Below, in pieces: positions 45,543 to 55,205 of a stretch of 64,000 bases of DNA. The stretch comes from Undibacterium hunanense (GTDB taxonomy: Bacteria > Pseudomonadota > Gammaproteobacteria > Burkholderiales > Burkholderiaceae_D), in assembly GCF_014284335.1 (NCBI RefSeq), contig NZ_JACOGF010000008.1, positions 62,001 through 126,000 of the forward strand. The letters are read 5' to 3'. Position 1 is the stretch's first letter; each line of letters begins with the position of its first letter. Position numbers and translations under genes: made by a program. The notes under the pieces were generated by a model, which was not told the DNA's origin, made no database searches, and was given only the letters and a program-made list of their open reading frames with translations.

Positions 45543-48500
45543 TTATCCCAACCATTTCAATGCAGGTGCGTACATCCAGTTCTCCAGCAAGGATTTTTCA
45601 CTCTTATGAAAAAGGTCCAGATGTAAATTATGATGGTTGGTATATAGCCACTTGAACTTTAATACATCTTTAGAGTGATCAGGTTGCAGATCCCCGGATT
45701 TGAACTGATTTCCTTTTGAGATATGGCTATTAATGAGCTGCTTGACACCCATTGACAATAAATAGCCATTTTTGACCCAGCCCAGTGGGCTTGCATTCTT
45801 CCATTTCAGGAATATCTGCTGTTCTTCATTATTGTATTCATCATAGTTCAACTGTTTTGACTCAATCAGCCTATAGAGTCTGACAAATTCGTTTACCGTG
45901 CCAACATCTTCCGTACCATCCAAGATGAAAAAACCTTGGCAATGATGATTGATAAAAGCCCTTACCTCTAACGGCAGTTTGTTGGCGATTACCTCGTCAT
46001 TATCATCATCGATCACTTCTATTTTTTTACGTTTTCGTATCGGTCCGTCACTGTTTCTTTTGCGTTTTCTTATTTCAACAGATTCTTTTTCCTCCTTTTT
46101 TATTCTTCTGTTGAACCTGCGTTCAAATTTTTCTGTCTCCTCCAGACTGCTATCCAATAAAAACTTAAACCCTTCTTCAAGAATATTCGCAGTACCATCA
46201 ACGCTATCTATCTTTTTGAATTCCAGTAAAGTCCGTCCGATAACTTTCGTACTTGGATTCTTTTTCAAGTTTTGCATAACGCTTTGACGCTTCATGACAA
46301 GTTTCATGTCAGATTGGTTACTCACCTTTTCTCTCGTCAAACGTCTTTTCTCTCTTTTTACTTTTTTATATTTGAGACTTATTTCATCATTCTCCGATTT
46401 CAGTGACTTATTCTCTGAGGGTAAATTTTTCACATAAGTGTCATATTCAGACAATAGCCGTATCCCGATGTCGGGTGACTGCTCGACCAGGTCCATATCC
46501 ATGATATCGAAACCTGGATGTAGCTGATGGCTTGAAATAAATTCAGTGAGGCCCAGACGATCAGTCTCGCCAAGATTATGAATAAAATGTTTGATCGCTG
46601 TTGGCCTGTCCTTGTGATACTTGTCGGTATCTTTGACAATATTTCCGACGCCTTTGGTATCTTTATATAAACGTTCTTTAACAGATACTTTGTCGCCATC
46701 AATTTTTTCATTTTTTAAAACAACAAATCTGTCTTCCACTTTATTATTCGAATAGGACAAGCGCAAATGCACCGTCCAATCGCGCACCAGATAATCCTCA
46801 GTCTCAAGTAACAAGGCCGATGTTTTAACCCATGAAAACAAGTCTTTCATGGTGTAATCCTGATAGTTAATACTCCAGGTCTGGATCGCGGTTTTTACAT
46901 TAACCGGTACATTCTTGTCTTTTAAAACATCGTCAAGCGTAGTGGACTGGTAGCTAACAGCATCTGTGGTTTTTACCTGGTTCCAATAGTTAAGCGCACT
47001 TTCCCAGAGCAAGGTATTTGATCTAGGCCCAGTCTGTGCACCAAGTTCTGTTGTATATTCAATTTTGTTATATGTCGGCGTAACCTGTTTGGAATGTTCA
47101 TCTGTCATCTGCCCAACAGCGTCTTTCAAGTAATGCTCGATACCCGCTTCATGTTCTTTATTGCGATTATCTTTGAGTGGTGACAAGTTGTAATTTTTGG
47201 CGACCCCGCCAACATGATCGTTAAGCAAATGACCTTTGATGTAATAAGCACTTCCACCATCTTTGACGCGACTTTCATAAAACCAGTCTATCGGTGTTTT
47301 GATGATTGACCCGCTACCTTTCATCATCGTATAGCCAGGAAAGTAAGTGGCATGCACCCTGGTACCCGTGTTGTACTGACTTTCAGTGCTCCAAACAGGA
47401 ATGGAAGGTTTTATATCTGGACTTTGCGCTTTGTTATATACATATTCGGCAAATGCATTGACTATATCTCTGTCTGCAGATGCAGTCGTCGGGTCTTCTC
47501 CGTCAAGTCGTTTTGCTGCGGCTTCAGCATTTAACCTTAAGCTATTTAACTTACTTTTGTTAAACTTACCCAAGCTGATTTTGTCAAGTCTGTTTTTGAC
47601 AAATTTTTGCCAGTTATCGTTGTGTTGCTTGGTAAGTGATGGAAGAGAAGAATGATCGATCCCAAATCCTTCTTCGCTTTTCTTTTGTCCATAATAGAAA
47701 TCTTTTATCTTCAGAATCCATTTGGACAGGTATTCAATATCGTAGCTCTTGATGGGTTTCTTTATTTCAACCTTTGTAGGGTCTTTTGCACTAAGTTTGG
47801 TTGGATAGTGATTGGATACCATAGTCAAATACGGATCAATCAGGTCGTGCACTTCCCGCAATTCCAACGCCTGCACTGCATCGGGATAATTATTAAGTGC
47901 AACTTTCATATCCCTCATGGTGCTATGACCATCAAATTTGAGCTGGACAGATGTTGCAGCCAATTTGCCACCCTGATTATGGGAAGCTGGCGACTCCAAA
48001 GCACTGTTGTCTGCACGCTGCAAAGAAGCTACTGAAGCACCATGCGTCAAAGCACGCGCCCCCATGACATCTGCCTCTGCCTCAAGCCCTCTGTCATCAT
48101 TTACCGGCACGTTACCCTTCATCTGCGTAGTGGGCAATACCCGCCCCTGAGCTTGTTGCACCACGTGCCAGGCTTCATGCGGCAGGTGTTGCTCCTGGCC
48201 TGGTGCAAGATGTATGTCGCTTCCGCTTGCAAAAGCATGGGCTTGCAATTGTGCGGGCTGTGCCGAGTTGTAATGCACATGAACATGGTCCATGCTCAGA
48301 CCTGACAGATTTTCTATGCCCGCCTTGAGCTGGTTGGGAAGACCAGTATTATTTGGCTTAAGAACTGGTGTCGCAGGGTTAGCGTTTTTTTGCTGTGAGG
48401 CCAGATTGTGCTGTAACTGACTTGTATGCTGATTGGCTAGCGCCTGTATGCCAGCCAACCGGCTTGCTTGCGGGCTCAGATTTGCCTGCTGTTGCGCCGC

Positions 48501-48686
48501 CTTTAACTGCAAGGCACGAGAACTATTATTTGCAAGAGTCTGTATTTGTCGCTGTGCAGTTGCCTGAGGGCGATCGTCTTGAAAATTTACCACGGCGTCG
48601 CTACTTTGCCGCACTTCTGAAGCATTCAGTTGAGTGGCTTGCGTACCATTGTTCTTGTTAGATGCATGCTTGGCGTAGCTGGACAT
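45543..48686 (-). CDS. DUF4157 (eCIS-core) protein with nuclease-like central motif
   Basis: The 1047-residue protein starts at ATG 48686. Its N-terminal 115 residues are Gln/Asn/Ala-rich linker. Residues about 116-190 are a DUF4157 domain with HEAWH (170-174) and LEAEADVMGARA, found in cargo of extracellular contractile injection systems and polymorphic toxins. Residues about 480-513 read YYIKGHLLND followed by NLSP and NKEHE, like DNA/RNA non-specific endonuclease motifs. A basic coiled coil follows (about 790-850), then a Lys/Arg-rich stretch and an unassigned C-terminus. The GC content falls sharply after residue 250. No contractile-injection structural gene or immunity gene is visible, so delivery and toxicity are inference. 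Confidence 0.8.
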   Translation of the reverse strand: MSSYAKHASNKNNGTQATQLNASEVRQSSDAVVNFQDDRPQATAQRQIQTLANNSSRALQLKAAQQQANLSPQASRLAGIQALANQHTSQLQHNLASQQKNANPATPVLKPNNTGLPNQLKAGIENLSGLSMDHVHVHYNSAQPAQLQAHAFASGSDIHLAPGQEQHLPHEAWHVVQQAQGRVLPTTQMKGNVPVNDDRGLEAEADVMGARALTHGASVASLQRADNSALESPASHNQGGKLAATSVQLKFDGHSTMRDMKVALNNYPDAVQALELREVHDLIDPYLTMVSNHYPTKLSAKDPTKVEIKKPIKSYDIEYLSKWILKIKDFYYGQKKSEEGFGIDHSSLPSLTKQHNDNWQKFVKNRLDKISLGKFNKSKLNSLRLNAEAAAKRLDGEDPTTASADRDIVNAFAEYVYNKAQSPDIKPSIPVWSTESQYNTGTRVHATYFPGYTMMKGSGSIIKTPIDWFYESRVKDGGSAYYIKGHLLNDHVGGVAKNYNLSPLKDNRNKEHEAGIEHYLKDAVGQMTDEHSKQVTPTYNKIEYTTELGAQTGPRSNTLLWESALNYWNQVKTTDAVSYQSTTLDDVLKDKNVPVNVKTAIQTWSINYQDYTMKDLFSWVKTSALLLETEDYLVRDWTVHLRLSYSNNKVEDRFVVLKNEKIDGDKVSVKERLYKDTKGVGNIVKDTDKYHKDRPTAIKHFIHNLGETDRLGLTEFISSHQLHPGFDIMDMDLVEQSPDIGIRLLSEYDTYVKNLPSENKSLKSENDEISLKYKKVKREKRRLTREKVSNQSDMKLVMKRQSVMQNLKKNPSTKVIGRTLLEFKKIDSVDGTANILEEGFKFLLDSSLEETEKFERRFNRRIKKEEKESVEIRKRKRNSDGPIRKRKKIEVIDDDNDEVIANKLPLEVRAFINHHCQGFFILDGTEDVGTVNEFVRLYRLIESKQLNYDEYNNEEQQIFLKWKNASPLGWVKNGYLLSMGVKQLINSHISKGNQFKSGDLQPDHSKDVLKFKWLYTNHHNLHLDLFHKSEKSLLENWMYAPALKWLG

Positions 48687-48936
48687 GGAGATTTTTCGAC
48701 TAAACAGTTTCTCGGGACAAGCTACCGAGTAGATAACATTTAAGAAAGTATTCCTGATAACACAAAGACTTGTCAATCAGGTTTTATTTTGTGATCAGAT
48801 TACCACTCAGAAATTAGTAGCTGGTGTGCTGTTTAACAAAATGACAGGCAAAAAAATAGCCTGCTATATTTGTATAGCAAGCCATTTTTACATTCATCGT
48901 TTTCTGATCAGGTTTATTGTCGCTTCTGAGCGATTC

Positions 48937-49548
48937 TCAACGCTTTCTTTTATACGAAGCTTCACTGGCAGAAGGATCGGGTAATCCCAGCAAACGGTAT
49001 TCAATGCCTTTGGCATCTGCCTGCGGTATTTTTTCGCTGAAATTGTTTTTCAGATAGTTCCACATATCTTTTTGCAATACCTCGCACTGGAGAACGGCGC
49101 GGCTTTTGTTGACGTAGCGGTGGCTGTATTCCAGATCATCTGCGTCTGGCGTTTGTTCACGGCTGTAGCGGTTATCGCGGTAGGTTTTCTTGTAGCCGGT
49201 GTCGGCTTCCGCATTGCTATCCTTGATAAATTTGTTCGTCGGTGATTCGCAATTTTCCTTGAAATTGGTCATGAGCACGCTGTCAACGCTGGTACTACAT
49301 TGCTGATAACGATGTGTCAGCACCCAGCAGCTTTTACCGGTATCTTTTTCTTTTTGCAAAGAGCTGATCTTGCGCAAGGCACCATCGCTTTTCACTTCAG
49401 TGGCGACAGCGCCGACTTTGGCGTTGCAGGGCTGGTCGGTATAGATCGTTTCGCCTGTGCTGGTGACGCATTTACGAACTTCGGCATGTGCAGCGCCAGA
49501 CGCGAAAATACTCAGACAAAAAATGGCAGACAGCAGTGATTTATTCAT
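48937..49548 (-). CDS. DUF4124-type periplasmic protein
   Basis: The 203-residue protein has a signal peptide (MNKSLLSAIFCLSIFASGAAHA) and then a DUF4124-like segment (EVRKCVTSTGETIYTDQPC). The rest is polar and Cys-containing, without known motifs. I chose ATG 49548 because of the signal peptide; the frame stays open upstream through a 9-bp tandem repeat that would encode Asn-Cys-Leu units, which I do not regard as translated. Confidence 0.78.
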   Translation of the reverse strand: MNKSLLSAIFCLSIFASGAAHAEVRKCVTSTGETIYTDQPCNAKVGAVATEVKSDGALRKISSLQKEKDTGKSCWVLTHRYQQCSTSVDSVLMTNFKENCESPTNKFIKDSNAEADTGYKKTYRDNRYSREQTPDADDLEYSHRYVNKSRAVLQCEVLQKDMWNYLKNNFSEKIPQADAKGIEYRLLGLPDPSASEASYKRKR

Positions 49549-49571
49549 GAGGCAGTTTTTATAAGTCGGTA

Positions 49572-49623
49572 GGCAATTCAGGCAATTCAGGCAATTCAGG
49601 CAATTCAGGCAATTCAGGCAATT
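49572..49623. repeat. 9-bp tandem repeat (GGCAATTCA), about 5.8 copies
   Basis: Five exact copies of GGCAATTCA plus seven bases of a sixth. It sits 24 bp before the DUF4124 gene start, in its leader or promoter region. The unit is a multiple of three, so copy number change would not shift any frame but would change spacing. Confidence 0.9.
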
Positions 49624-49644
49624 ACATTTTATTTCAAAAAACAC

Positions 49645-50051
49645 TTTGCTCTTTACCTATGTGGAATGTTAAGAAATTATAATTCAGGCCCCTATCCTGG
49701 CATACATAAATTTCCATTTATTTGCATTCTCGACATCACAATTTTGTCACTTCTTGCATGTGCAGATGCTGAACCTTTCTGCCTATGCCCGCCTGCACTT
49801 GATCAGGCATCTATCAAATTTCCCCTATGGCAACAAATCAGCAAATTCCATCAGGTTCAGGCTCAAGCCGCTCGCCGCTTAATATAGGGTCACCATCGTC
49901 ACAAGCTTGTCATTAAGCAACTTTACAATCCTCGACTACTGGATATGGCTAATTTTTCTATTCTTTAGCGTCATACAACAGTCTTCTATCCGTACCACGC
50001 GCCGGCACAAATGACATAGCTGTGCCCATCAAACCTGTGACAGGAACTACC
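49645..50051. other. 407-bp non-coding region
   Basis: Contains no convincing gene. It should hold the promoter of the metallophosphoesterase gene, but I cannot define boxes with confidence. A 73-codon frame (49666-49887) lacks a ribosome-binding site and protein character. Confidence 0.4.
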
Positions 50052-52211
50052 ATGAATCTTCGTTTTTTAAATGAAGGCAGAGCTGCAAAGCAATTGCTTT
50101 CATTCTGCTTGCCGCTGGCATTGATTGCCTGCGGTGACAGCAAAGATACAGCAGCACCAGCAACCGAGGCTGAAACACCTGCTGTTGCCGTCATGTCTGA
50201 CGTGCATTTTGAAAATGTCTACGGTGACCTTAAGAATGCCAAGTTTTCTGGTATCCCGACCGGTGACGGCAAATTTGCGACCATCCGTACCATGTATGCG
50301 CAATTGACCTCTACCCGCCTGTTTAACGAAAACTATTTTGCTTTCCGTGGTGCGCTGGATGATGCGTATGCGCGTGGCATACGGCTGGTTGCTTTGTCAG
50401 GCGATTATTCGGATGATGCGCAGCCAGTGAATATTGATGGCATAGCGGCGATCCTGAAGGAATACCAGACCAAAGGCATGCGTTTCTTTATCGCCCCTGG
50501 CAATCATGACCCAAATGAACCTTATGATGATGACGAAGCTGGCAAAAGCGACTTTCTGACAGCAGAAGGTAAAGAGCAAAAAGTCTTTGCGGTCAATTAT
50601 TCTGGCTGTAAATCGCTGGACCCCACGGTGGCCTGTACCAACCAGTTGATGGAGCTGGGCTATGAAAAGCTCATCGCCCAACTGGGTGAGTTTGGCTACA
50701 TGCCCAACAAGGCTGACGTGTATTGGGAAACCCCATTTTCCAACTATGGCAGCGCTGCATATAGCTATGATGCAGCTGTCACCAGCGCCGATGTGAAAAA
50801 TCGCCAGTTTGAAATTTGCGCCGAAGGCGAAGGTGGCAGTTACAAGGCCGACGGTGAAAAAACCCTGGGCAAATCCTTTACCAAATGCACCAGCATTATC
50901 GATTCCAGCTATCTGGTGGAGCCTGTCAAGGGTGTATGGTTATTGTCAATTGATGCCAATGTCCACATCCCCAACAGCGCATTTGACCCGGTCAATGCCA
51001 AGGCATTCAAAGGTTTTGACGGTGCAGGCAATGCTGGCTGGAACAAGGTGCTGACGCATAAAAAGCACTTGCTGGCGTGGATCAAGACCGTTACCGCACG
51101 CGCAAAGTCGCAGGGCAAGCGCCTGATTGCGTTCTCGCATTATCCGACCATGGATTTTTATGCGAATCAGACCGATGCCATGAAAGCCGTCTTCAAATCT
51201 GGCGCCTTCCAGGTGACCCGCGTGCCGGACCTGGCCACGACCACGGCACTGGCAGCAACCGGCATGCAGTTGCATATGGGTGGCCACATGCATTTCAATG
51301 GCACCAATGACTATAAGGATGCGTCCGGTAATTATTTCGTCAATGTGCAATCGCCGTCATTAGCCGTATTTGGTGCCGCCTACAAGATCGTCAAATACAA
51401 AGACCAGGATACTGTCGATATCGAAACCGTGTCGCTGAACAATGTGGCACGTTATAACGAACTCTTCAAGTATTACCAGACCGAGTACGATTACCTGCAA
51501 AACAGCAGCCTTGCTGCCGATATCAGCAAGCGCTGGAGCAAGGATATTCTTGCCACCAAATCCTACGGCGAATTTACCCGCTTCTATTTTGGTGAACTGT
51601 CGCGCCTGCGCTTCATGGATGAATACTGGCCTTGCGAAATGAAAGAAGCTGCTTCCAGCCTCGATGCAAAACAGATGCTGATCCTGTCGCAATTGCAAAC
51701 CCAGGTCACTTTCGCGCAATTGAAAGACATCCCCGGTGTCTTGCCTTTAACAGCCACCTGTATGTCTAAAGGCAGCGTCAGCGGCACACCGGTATCTGCC
51801 AGCCAGTTGACGGCTGACTGGACTGTGGCAACGGCCAAAGCGACACAGCTGGCCACCGCCGCAGGTTACAAACTGGATGATTTTGCCAAAATAACGGCAT
51901 ATGAGTTTTATGGTGACTTCCACCGTACCGTGTATGCGGGTGAACTGGCCTTGCGTGATATGGGTACAGACAGGGTCAAGCAGTACAAGGTGCTGATGAA
52001 TGCCTTCCCTGCCAGCCCTGCTGCCATCAGTGTGCTGGATGGCAAACCCTCAGACCAGAATCCGGTCAATGTGGTTTTCCAGAATCAGTTCAAGCAGGTA
52101 TTCAGTATTTTGAAAGGACTGGGATCAGGCAAGCCTAGCGATCGTTTCACCGTCAACTTCAAGACACAGACGTTGACGAATACCAATACCAGCTCGGCCA
52201 GTTTTAACTAA
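50052..52211 (+). CDS. Calcineurin-like metallophosphoesterase lipoprotein
   Basis: The 719-residue lipoprotein has lipobox LIACGD (Cys about 26) and a metallophosphoesterase domain with the motif set DVH (about 48), SGDYSDD, GNHD, FSHYP and GGHMH. The last 300 residues are a helical extension without known domains. Start ATG 50052 is behind CAGGAAC. The substrate is unknown; many exported relatives hydrolyse nucleotides or phosphodiesters. Confidence 0.87.
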   Translation: MNLRFLNEGRAAKQLLSFCLPLALIACGDSKDTAAPATEAETPAVAVMSDVHFENVYGDLKNAKFSGIPTGDGKFATIRTMYAQLTSTRLFNENYFAFRGALDDAYARGIRLVALSGDYSDDAQPVNIDGIAAILKEYQTKGMRFFIAPGNHDPNEPYDDDEAGKSDFLTAEGKEQKVFAVNYSGCKSLDPTVACTNQLMELGYEKLIAQLGEFGYMPNKADVYWETPFSNYGSAAYSYDAAVTSADVKNRQFEICAEGEGGSYKADGEKTLGKSFTKCTSIIDSSYLVEPVKGVWLLSIDANVHIPNSAFDPVNAKAFKGFDGAGNAGWNKVLTHKKHLLAWIKTVTARAKSQGKRLIAFSHYPTMDFYANQTDAMKAVFKSGAFQVTRVPDLATTTALAATGMQLHMGGHMHFNGTNDYKDASGNYFVNVQSPSLAVFGAAYKIVKYKDQDTVDIETVSLNNVARYNELFKYYQTEYDYLQNSSLAADISKRWSKDILATKSYGEFTRFYFGELSRLRFMDEYWPCEMKEAASSLDAKQMLILSQLQTQVTFAQLKDIPGVLPLTATCMSKGSVSGTPVSASQLTADWTVATAKATQLATAAGYKLDDFAKITAYEFYGDFHRTVYAGELALRDMGTDRVKQYKVLMNAFPASPAAISVLDGKPSDQNPVNVVFQNQFKQVFSILKGLGSGKPSDRFTVNFKTQTLTNTNTSSASFN

Positions 52212-52223
52212 GAACGTAGTTAA

Positions 52224-52265
52224 AATATCCCCGTTAGCCTTTTGCGCTAACGGGGATATTTTTTC
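52224..52265 (+). terminator. Rho-independent terminator of the phosphoesterase gene
   Basis: AATATCCCCGTTAGC-cttttgc-GCTAACGGGGATATT is a 15-bp stem followed by a T run. Confidence 0.95.
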
Positions 52266-52301
52266 AGCAATTTTCTTTACTGCACCGAGTGGGTCTGAAT
52301 A

Positions 52302-52814
52302 CTATTTCTTGCGCGCGGCCTGATACGCTTCTATCTGCGGCAGCAATGCTGCCCGCCTTGCCAGGCTGCTGGCTGACCAGTATTGTGTGCGGTCATAGTA
52401 TTCGGCAAATACGGGTATGTCCCCGGCCAGGTTGACCCAGGGTTGTCTGGATTCGGTAAAAATATGCATATCGGGTGGCAAATGATCGGGCTGATCCAGT
52501 GTGCCGACGCGCACAAATTTCATCAGCGGGCCAGCGCCTGCATAGTTGCTCCAGACGGCAATTCTACATTGCGGGCAACGGGCAATTTGTTGCCCGGCAC
52601 CGCTGTTTGACGGGGTATCGACCACGTCTGGTTCACCGCCCAGGTTGAGCACCTGTTCAGCTTCTATCATGGCATTGAGGGCGAATGCTGCGCCGCTTTC
52701 ACGTTGACACCAGCGGCAATGGCAGCAATGCACAACCAGTGGTGCCATCAGCATGCGATAGCGTATGTGCCCGCAATCGCAGCCACCTTCCAAAGGAAAT
52801 ACCGATGTTGTCAT
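52302..52814 (-). CDS. GFA-family (CENP-V/Gfa-like) zinc protein
   Basis: The 170-residue protein has the cysteine set of glutathione-dependent formaldehyde-activating-like proteins: GGCDCGHIRY, CCHCRWCQ and CPQC. It binds zinc; formaldehyde-glutathione chemistry is known only for some members, so the reaction here is not assigned. Start ATG 52814. It is divergent in orientation from the preceding gene and stands alone. Confidence 0.9.
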   Translation of the reverse strand: MTTSVFPLEGGCDCGHIRYRMLMAPLVVHCCHCRWCQRESGAAFALNAMIEAEQVLNLGGEPDVVDTPSNSGAGQQIARCPQCRIAVWSNYAGAGPLMKFVRVGTLDQPDHLPPDMHIFTESRQPWVNLAGDIPVFAEYYDRTQYWSASSLARRAALLPQIEAYQAARKK

Positions 52815-52881
52815 GATGCCTGCCCTGTTCAGAAAATGGCAGATGAAACAGTGCTAGTGGACTATTCCACCTGCATGTTCA

Positions 52882-53037
52882 TCAAAAAATATTAAAACGC
52901 CCCAAACCCAGTATGCCCACCAGGCCCACAACGATGAGATACAAAGCCACAATAAAACTCACCAGCTTGGGTTTAACCAGGATACAAAGACCGGCTACCA
53001 GAGCCAGAACAGGCATGAGGGAAAGATGGATATTCAT
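52882..53037 (-). CDS. DUF3096 small membrane protein
   Basis: This 51-residue protein (MNIHLSLMPVLALVAGLCIL at the start, then FIVALYLIVVGLVGILGLG) has two membrane helices and matches the DUF3096 pattern of an IxLxPLxAxxAGxxIL helix, a short positive loop and a second Gly-rich helix. No clear ribosome-binding site precedes the ATG at 53037. The function is unknown. Confidence 0.8.
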   Translation of the reverse strand: MNIHLSLMPVLALVAGLCILVKPKLVSFIVALYLIVVGLVGILGLGRFNIF

Positions 53038-53172
53038 GAATAATCAGTCAGAAAATAAAAAGAAATAATGAACTACATGGCCTGTAAAGCCAGGCACCCA
53101 TGTTAACGCGGCTGGATTATTTTTGCTTAAAAACTTGCTGTGGCATGTATAGCATGCAGCATCAGAGACCCA

Positions 53173-53691
53173 TCAATCCTTGCTGGCAAAGAATTCGTCA
53201 TAGGCTTGCGCCGTGAAACCCTGTATGCGCTTGTTACCGGCCAACATCAGCGGTATGCCGCCACCACCACCGGCTTCGGCAAACGCTGTCTTGCCGTAAC
53301 TGGTGTCAATATCCACTTCACGATATGAGATGCCTTTGCCCGACAGATAGGATTTGGCCTGCTTGCAGTAACCACACCGACTGGCGGAATACAGCACAGG
53401 CTCTTTCCCGGCAGTTGGGCTGGGAGCAGAACGTGCTTTTTTCAGGCGTTCAATATAAGACAGGCTGGATGCAGGGATTTCGCTACTGGGCTGGTCCTTG
53501 AACTGCATGACTTTTTCCAGACGGCCTTCTTTGGGTGGCTGGTCGCTGAACACGACGCGCCCGTCTGGCGACACGGATTTATACACGGTGCCAGCCAGCG
53601 CGACAGAGGTCAGGCCAGAAACCAAAACAAGCAGAAATAGTCGTTTCAATGGGCGCAAGCCAGGCTCTCCATCAGGTAACAAGCTGCGCAT
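53173..53691 (-). CDS. DUF4124-glutaredoxin fusion protein, exported
   Basis: The 172-residue protein has an N-terminal membrane or signal segment (LKRLFLLVLVSGLTSVALA), a DUF4124 domain (VYKSVSPDGRVVFSDQPP) and a glutaredoxin-like domain with the redox motif CGYC and GGGGGIPLML (cis-Pro). It is predicted periplasmic, so it would take part in disulfide handling there. The start at 53691 gives 15 residues before the signal and is uncertain; no good ATG lies closer. Confidence 0.85.
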   Translation of the reverse strand: MRSLLPDGEPGLRPLKRLFLLVLVSGLTSVALAGTVYKSVSPDGRVVFSDQPPKEGRLEKVMQFKDQPSSEIPASSLSYIERLKKARSAPSPTAGKEPVLYSASRCGYCKQAKSYLSGKGISYREVDIDTSYGKTAFAEAGGGGGIPLMLAGNKRIQGFTAQAYDEFFASKD

Positions 53692-53899
53692 TCATCTTGC
53701 GCAGGGGGCGGGGGCGGATGCAGATTGATTTGATCTGCCTGTCTTGCGGGTAAGACAGCAGTATGATCATGACACATTTGCAAAGGTCTTACAAATGCGT
53801 ATTGATGCATATTGGCGGCAAGCCGCAGCACTACCGAAAATCCTATTCAATAGTATGGCGGCGGCTTGAGTGAAGCAGGAAGCAGGAAGCTGAAAAACC

Positions 53900-55168
53900 T
53901 TACTGGCGAATCACACACTTCTGCAATGCCGGCAAGGGCACTGCATGGGCCATGGCGCGAAGACCTGCTGTTGATGGATGCAGGAAATCGCCCGTGTCAT
54001 ATTCCTTGCGCATGCGTTCCACCTGTGCTGGATCACGAATGGCGGCATCGAAATCAGCCACGGCATCAAACACGCCAGATGTGCGTATCCAGCTATTGAT
54101 AGCCTGGCGGTCTTCTTCATTGGATGCATTCGGACGATAGTAGTCACTGCCCATATATGGGGTGATGGTCGCACCAATGACGCAGATGCCGTGTGCATGG
54201 GCACGTTCCACCAGTTGAATATGGGCGGTCAGCAAGTCTTCGATGATCTTTTTGCGCGCTTCCGGCACGTCGTCGCCATTGCGGTGCTGCCCACCCAGAT
54301 CATTGACGCCTATCATGACGATGGCATGCGTGACACCACTGCGGGCAATCACGTCGCGTTCAAAACGGGATGCCAGGTTGGGGCCGGTACCGTCGCGCAG
54401 CATGCGTCCACCACCTATGCCAGCATTGATCACACCCATGGCTGGTGCGCCTTCCCTGATCAAACGGGCGGACAACTGGTCTGGCCAGCGATCATTGCCA
54501 TCGGTGGTGGAACCAGCACCATCGGTAATCGAATCGCCTATCGCCACCACGGCACCGACGCTACGCGGTGCCTGCACTTCGACATCGGCAATCTGGTACC
54601 AGTGTGCGACCTTGCCGGCATCAGCCCAGGCCGATTCCAGAATGCGGTTGCCCTTGATATAAAAGCTGTTGGCGCGTGAACCCGGGTGGCTGGTCTGGCG
54701 TACCGGTTCGCCCTTGAAATACATGGAAATGGCCAGATCCGATGCTGCGGCATGTGGCAAGTTCACCGGGTCGCTATAGTATTCGGCACCTGCCGGTATC
54801 ATGACATTGTTGCGACCGGCAAACTTCAATTGTTGCAGACTGGATGCCTCCACATCGGTCTTGCCTGCAGCAACCGCGCGGGCCAGACTCGCAGCTTCGA
54901 TAAACAGCGGCGTCGTGCCATACACATTACTGAAGCGCACGCGCACACGGCTGCCACCCAGCGTGACGCGCACAATCTGGCGCAGGCTGGATTCGCGCCA
55001 GCGCTCTGCGGGCAACATATTGTCCGGCTCCGGCACTTGTTGGGCCGTACCCCAGGATGCTACCCAGTGCACATCTGCCGCCGCAGCGCTGGCAACAGCA
55101 GAAGTAACAGCGAGGGGCAAGGCGATTGCCAGCAGCGTGGCTGACCATAATTTTTTTGCTTGTCTCAT
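53900..55168 (-). CDS. Exported SGNH/GDSL hydrolase, probable carbohydrate esterase
   Basis: The 422-residue protein has a signal peptide (MRQAKKLWSATLLAIALPLA) and an SGNH domain with GDSITDG, NAGIGGGRML (Gly block), GVNDLGG (Asn block) and DFLHPSTAG (catalytic Asp/His). The family includes acetyl-xylan and rhamnogalacturonan acetylesterases. Start ATG 55168. Third gene after GH115 and the enolase-type dehydratase on the same strand (37 bp after the latter), which favours removal of acetyl groups from xylan, by inference. Confidence 0.88.
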   Translation of the reverse strand: MRQAKKLWSATLLAIALPLAVTSAVASAAAADVHWVASWGTAQQVPEPDNMLPAERWRESSLRQIVRVTLGGSRVRVRFSNVYGTTPLFIEAASLARAVAAGKTDVEASSLQQLKFAGRNNVMIPAGAEYYSDPVNLPHAAASDLAISMYFKGEPVRQTSHPGSRANSFYIKGNRILESAWADAGKVAHWYQIADVEVQAPRSVGAVVAIGDSITDGAGSTTDGNDRWPDQLSARLIREGAPAMGVINAGIGGGRMLRDGTGPNLASRFERDVIARSGVTHAIVMIGVNDLGGQHRNGDDVPEARKKIIEDLLTAHIQLVERAHAHGICVIGATITPYMGSDYYRPNASNEEDRQAINSWIRTSGVFDAVADFDAAIRDPAQVERMRKEYDTGDFLHPSTAGLRAMAHAVPLPALQKCVIRQ

Positions 55169-55205
55169 GTATTTTCTCTTTTTTATTGGTACTAACAGTA
55201 TTTCA

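Noticed and set aside
49549-49644. Asn-Cys-Leu repeat extension of the DUF4124 protein
   Set aside because: It would put the signal peptide 32 residues inside the protein; the repeat is better read as untranslated DNA.
52853-52868. Second copy of the MITE end (TAGTGGACT) before the GFA gene
   Set aside because: Only nine bases match, with no inverted partner nearby.
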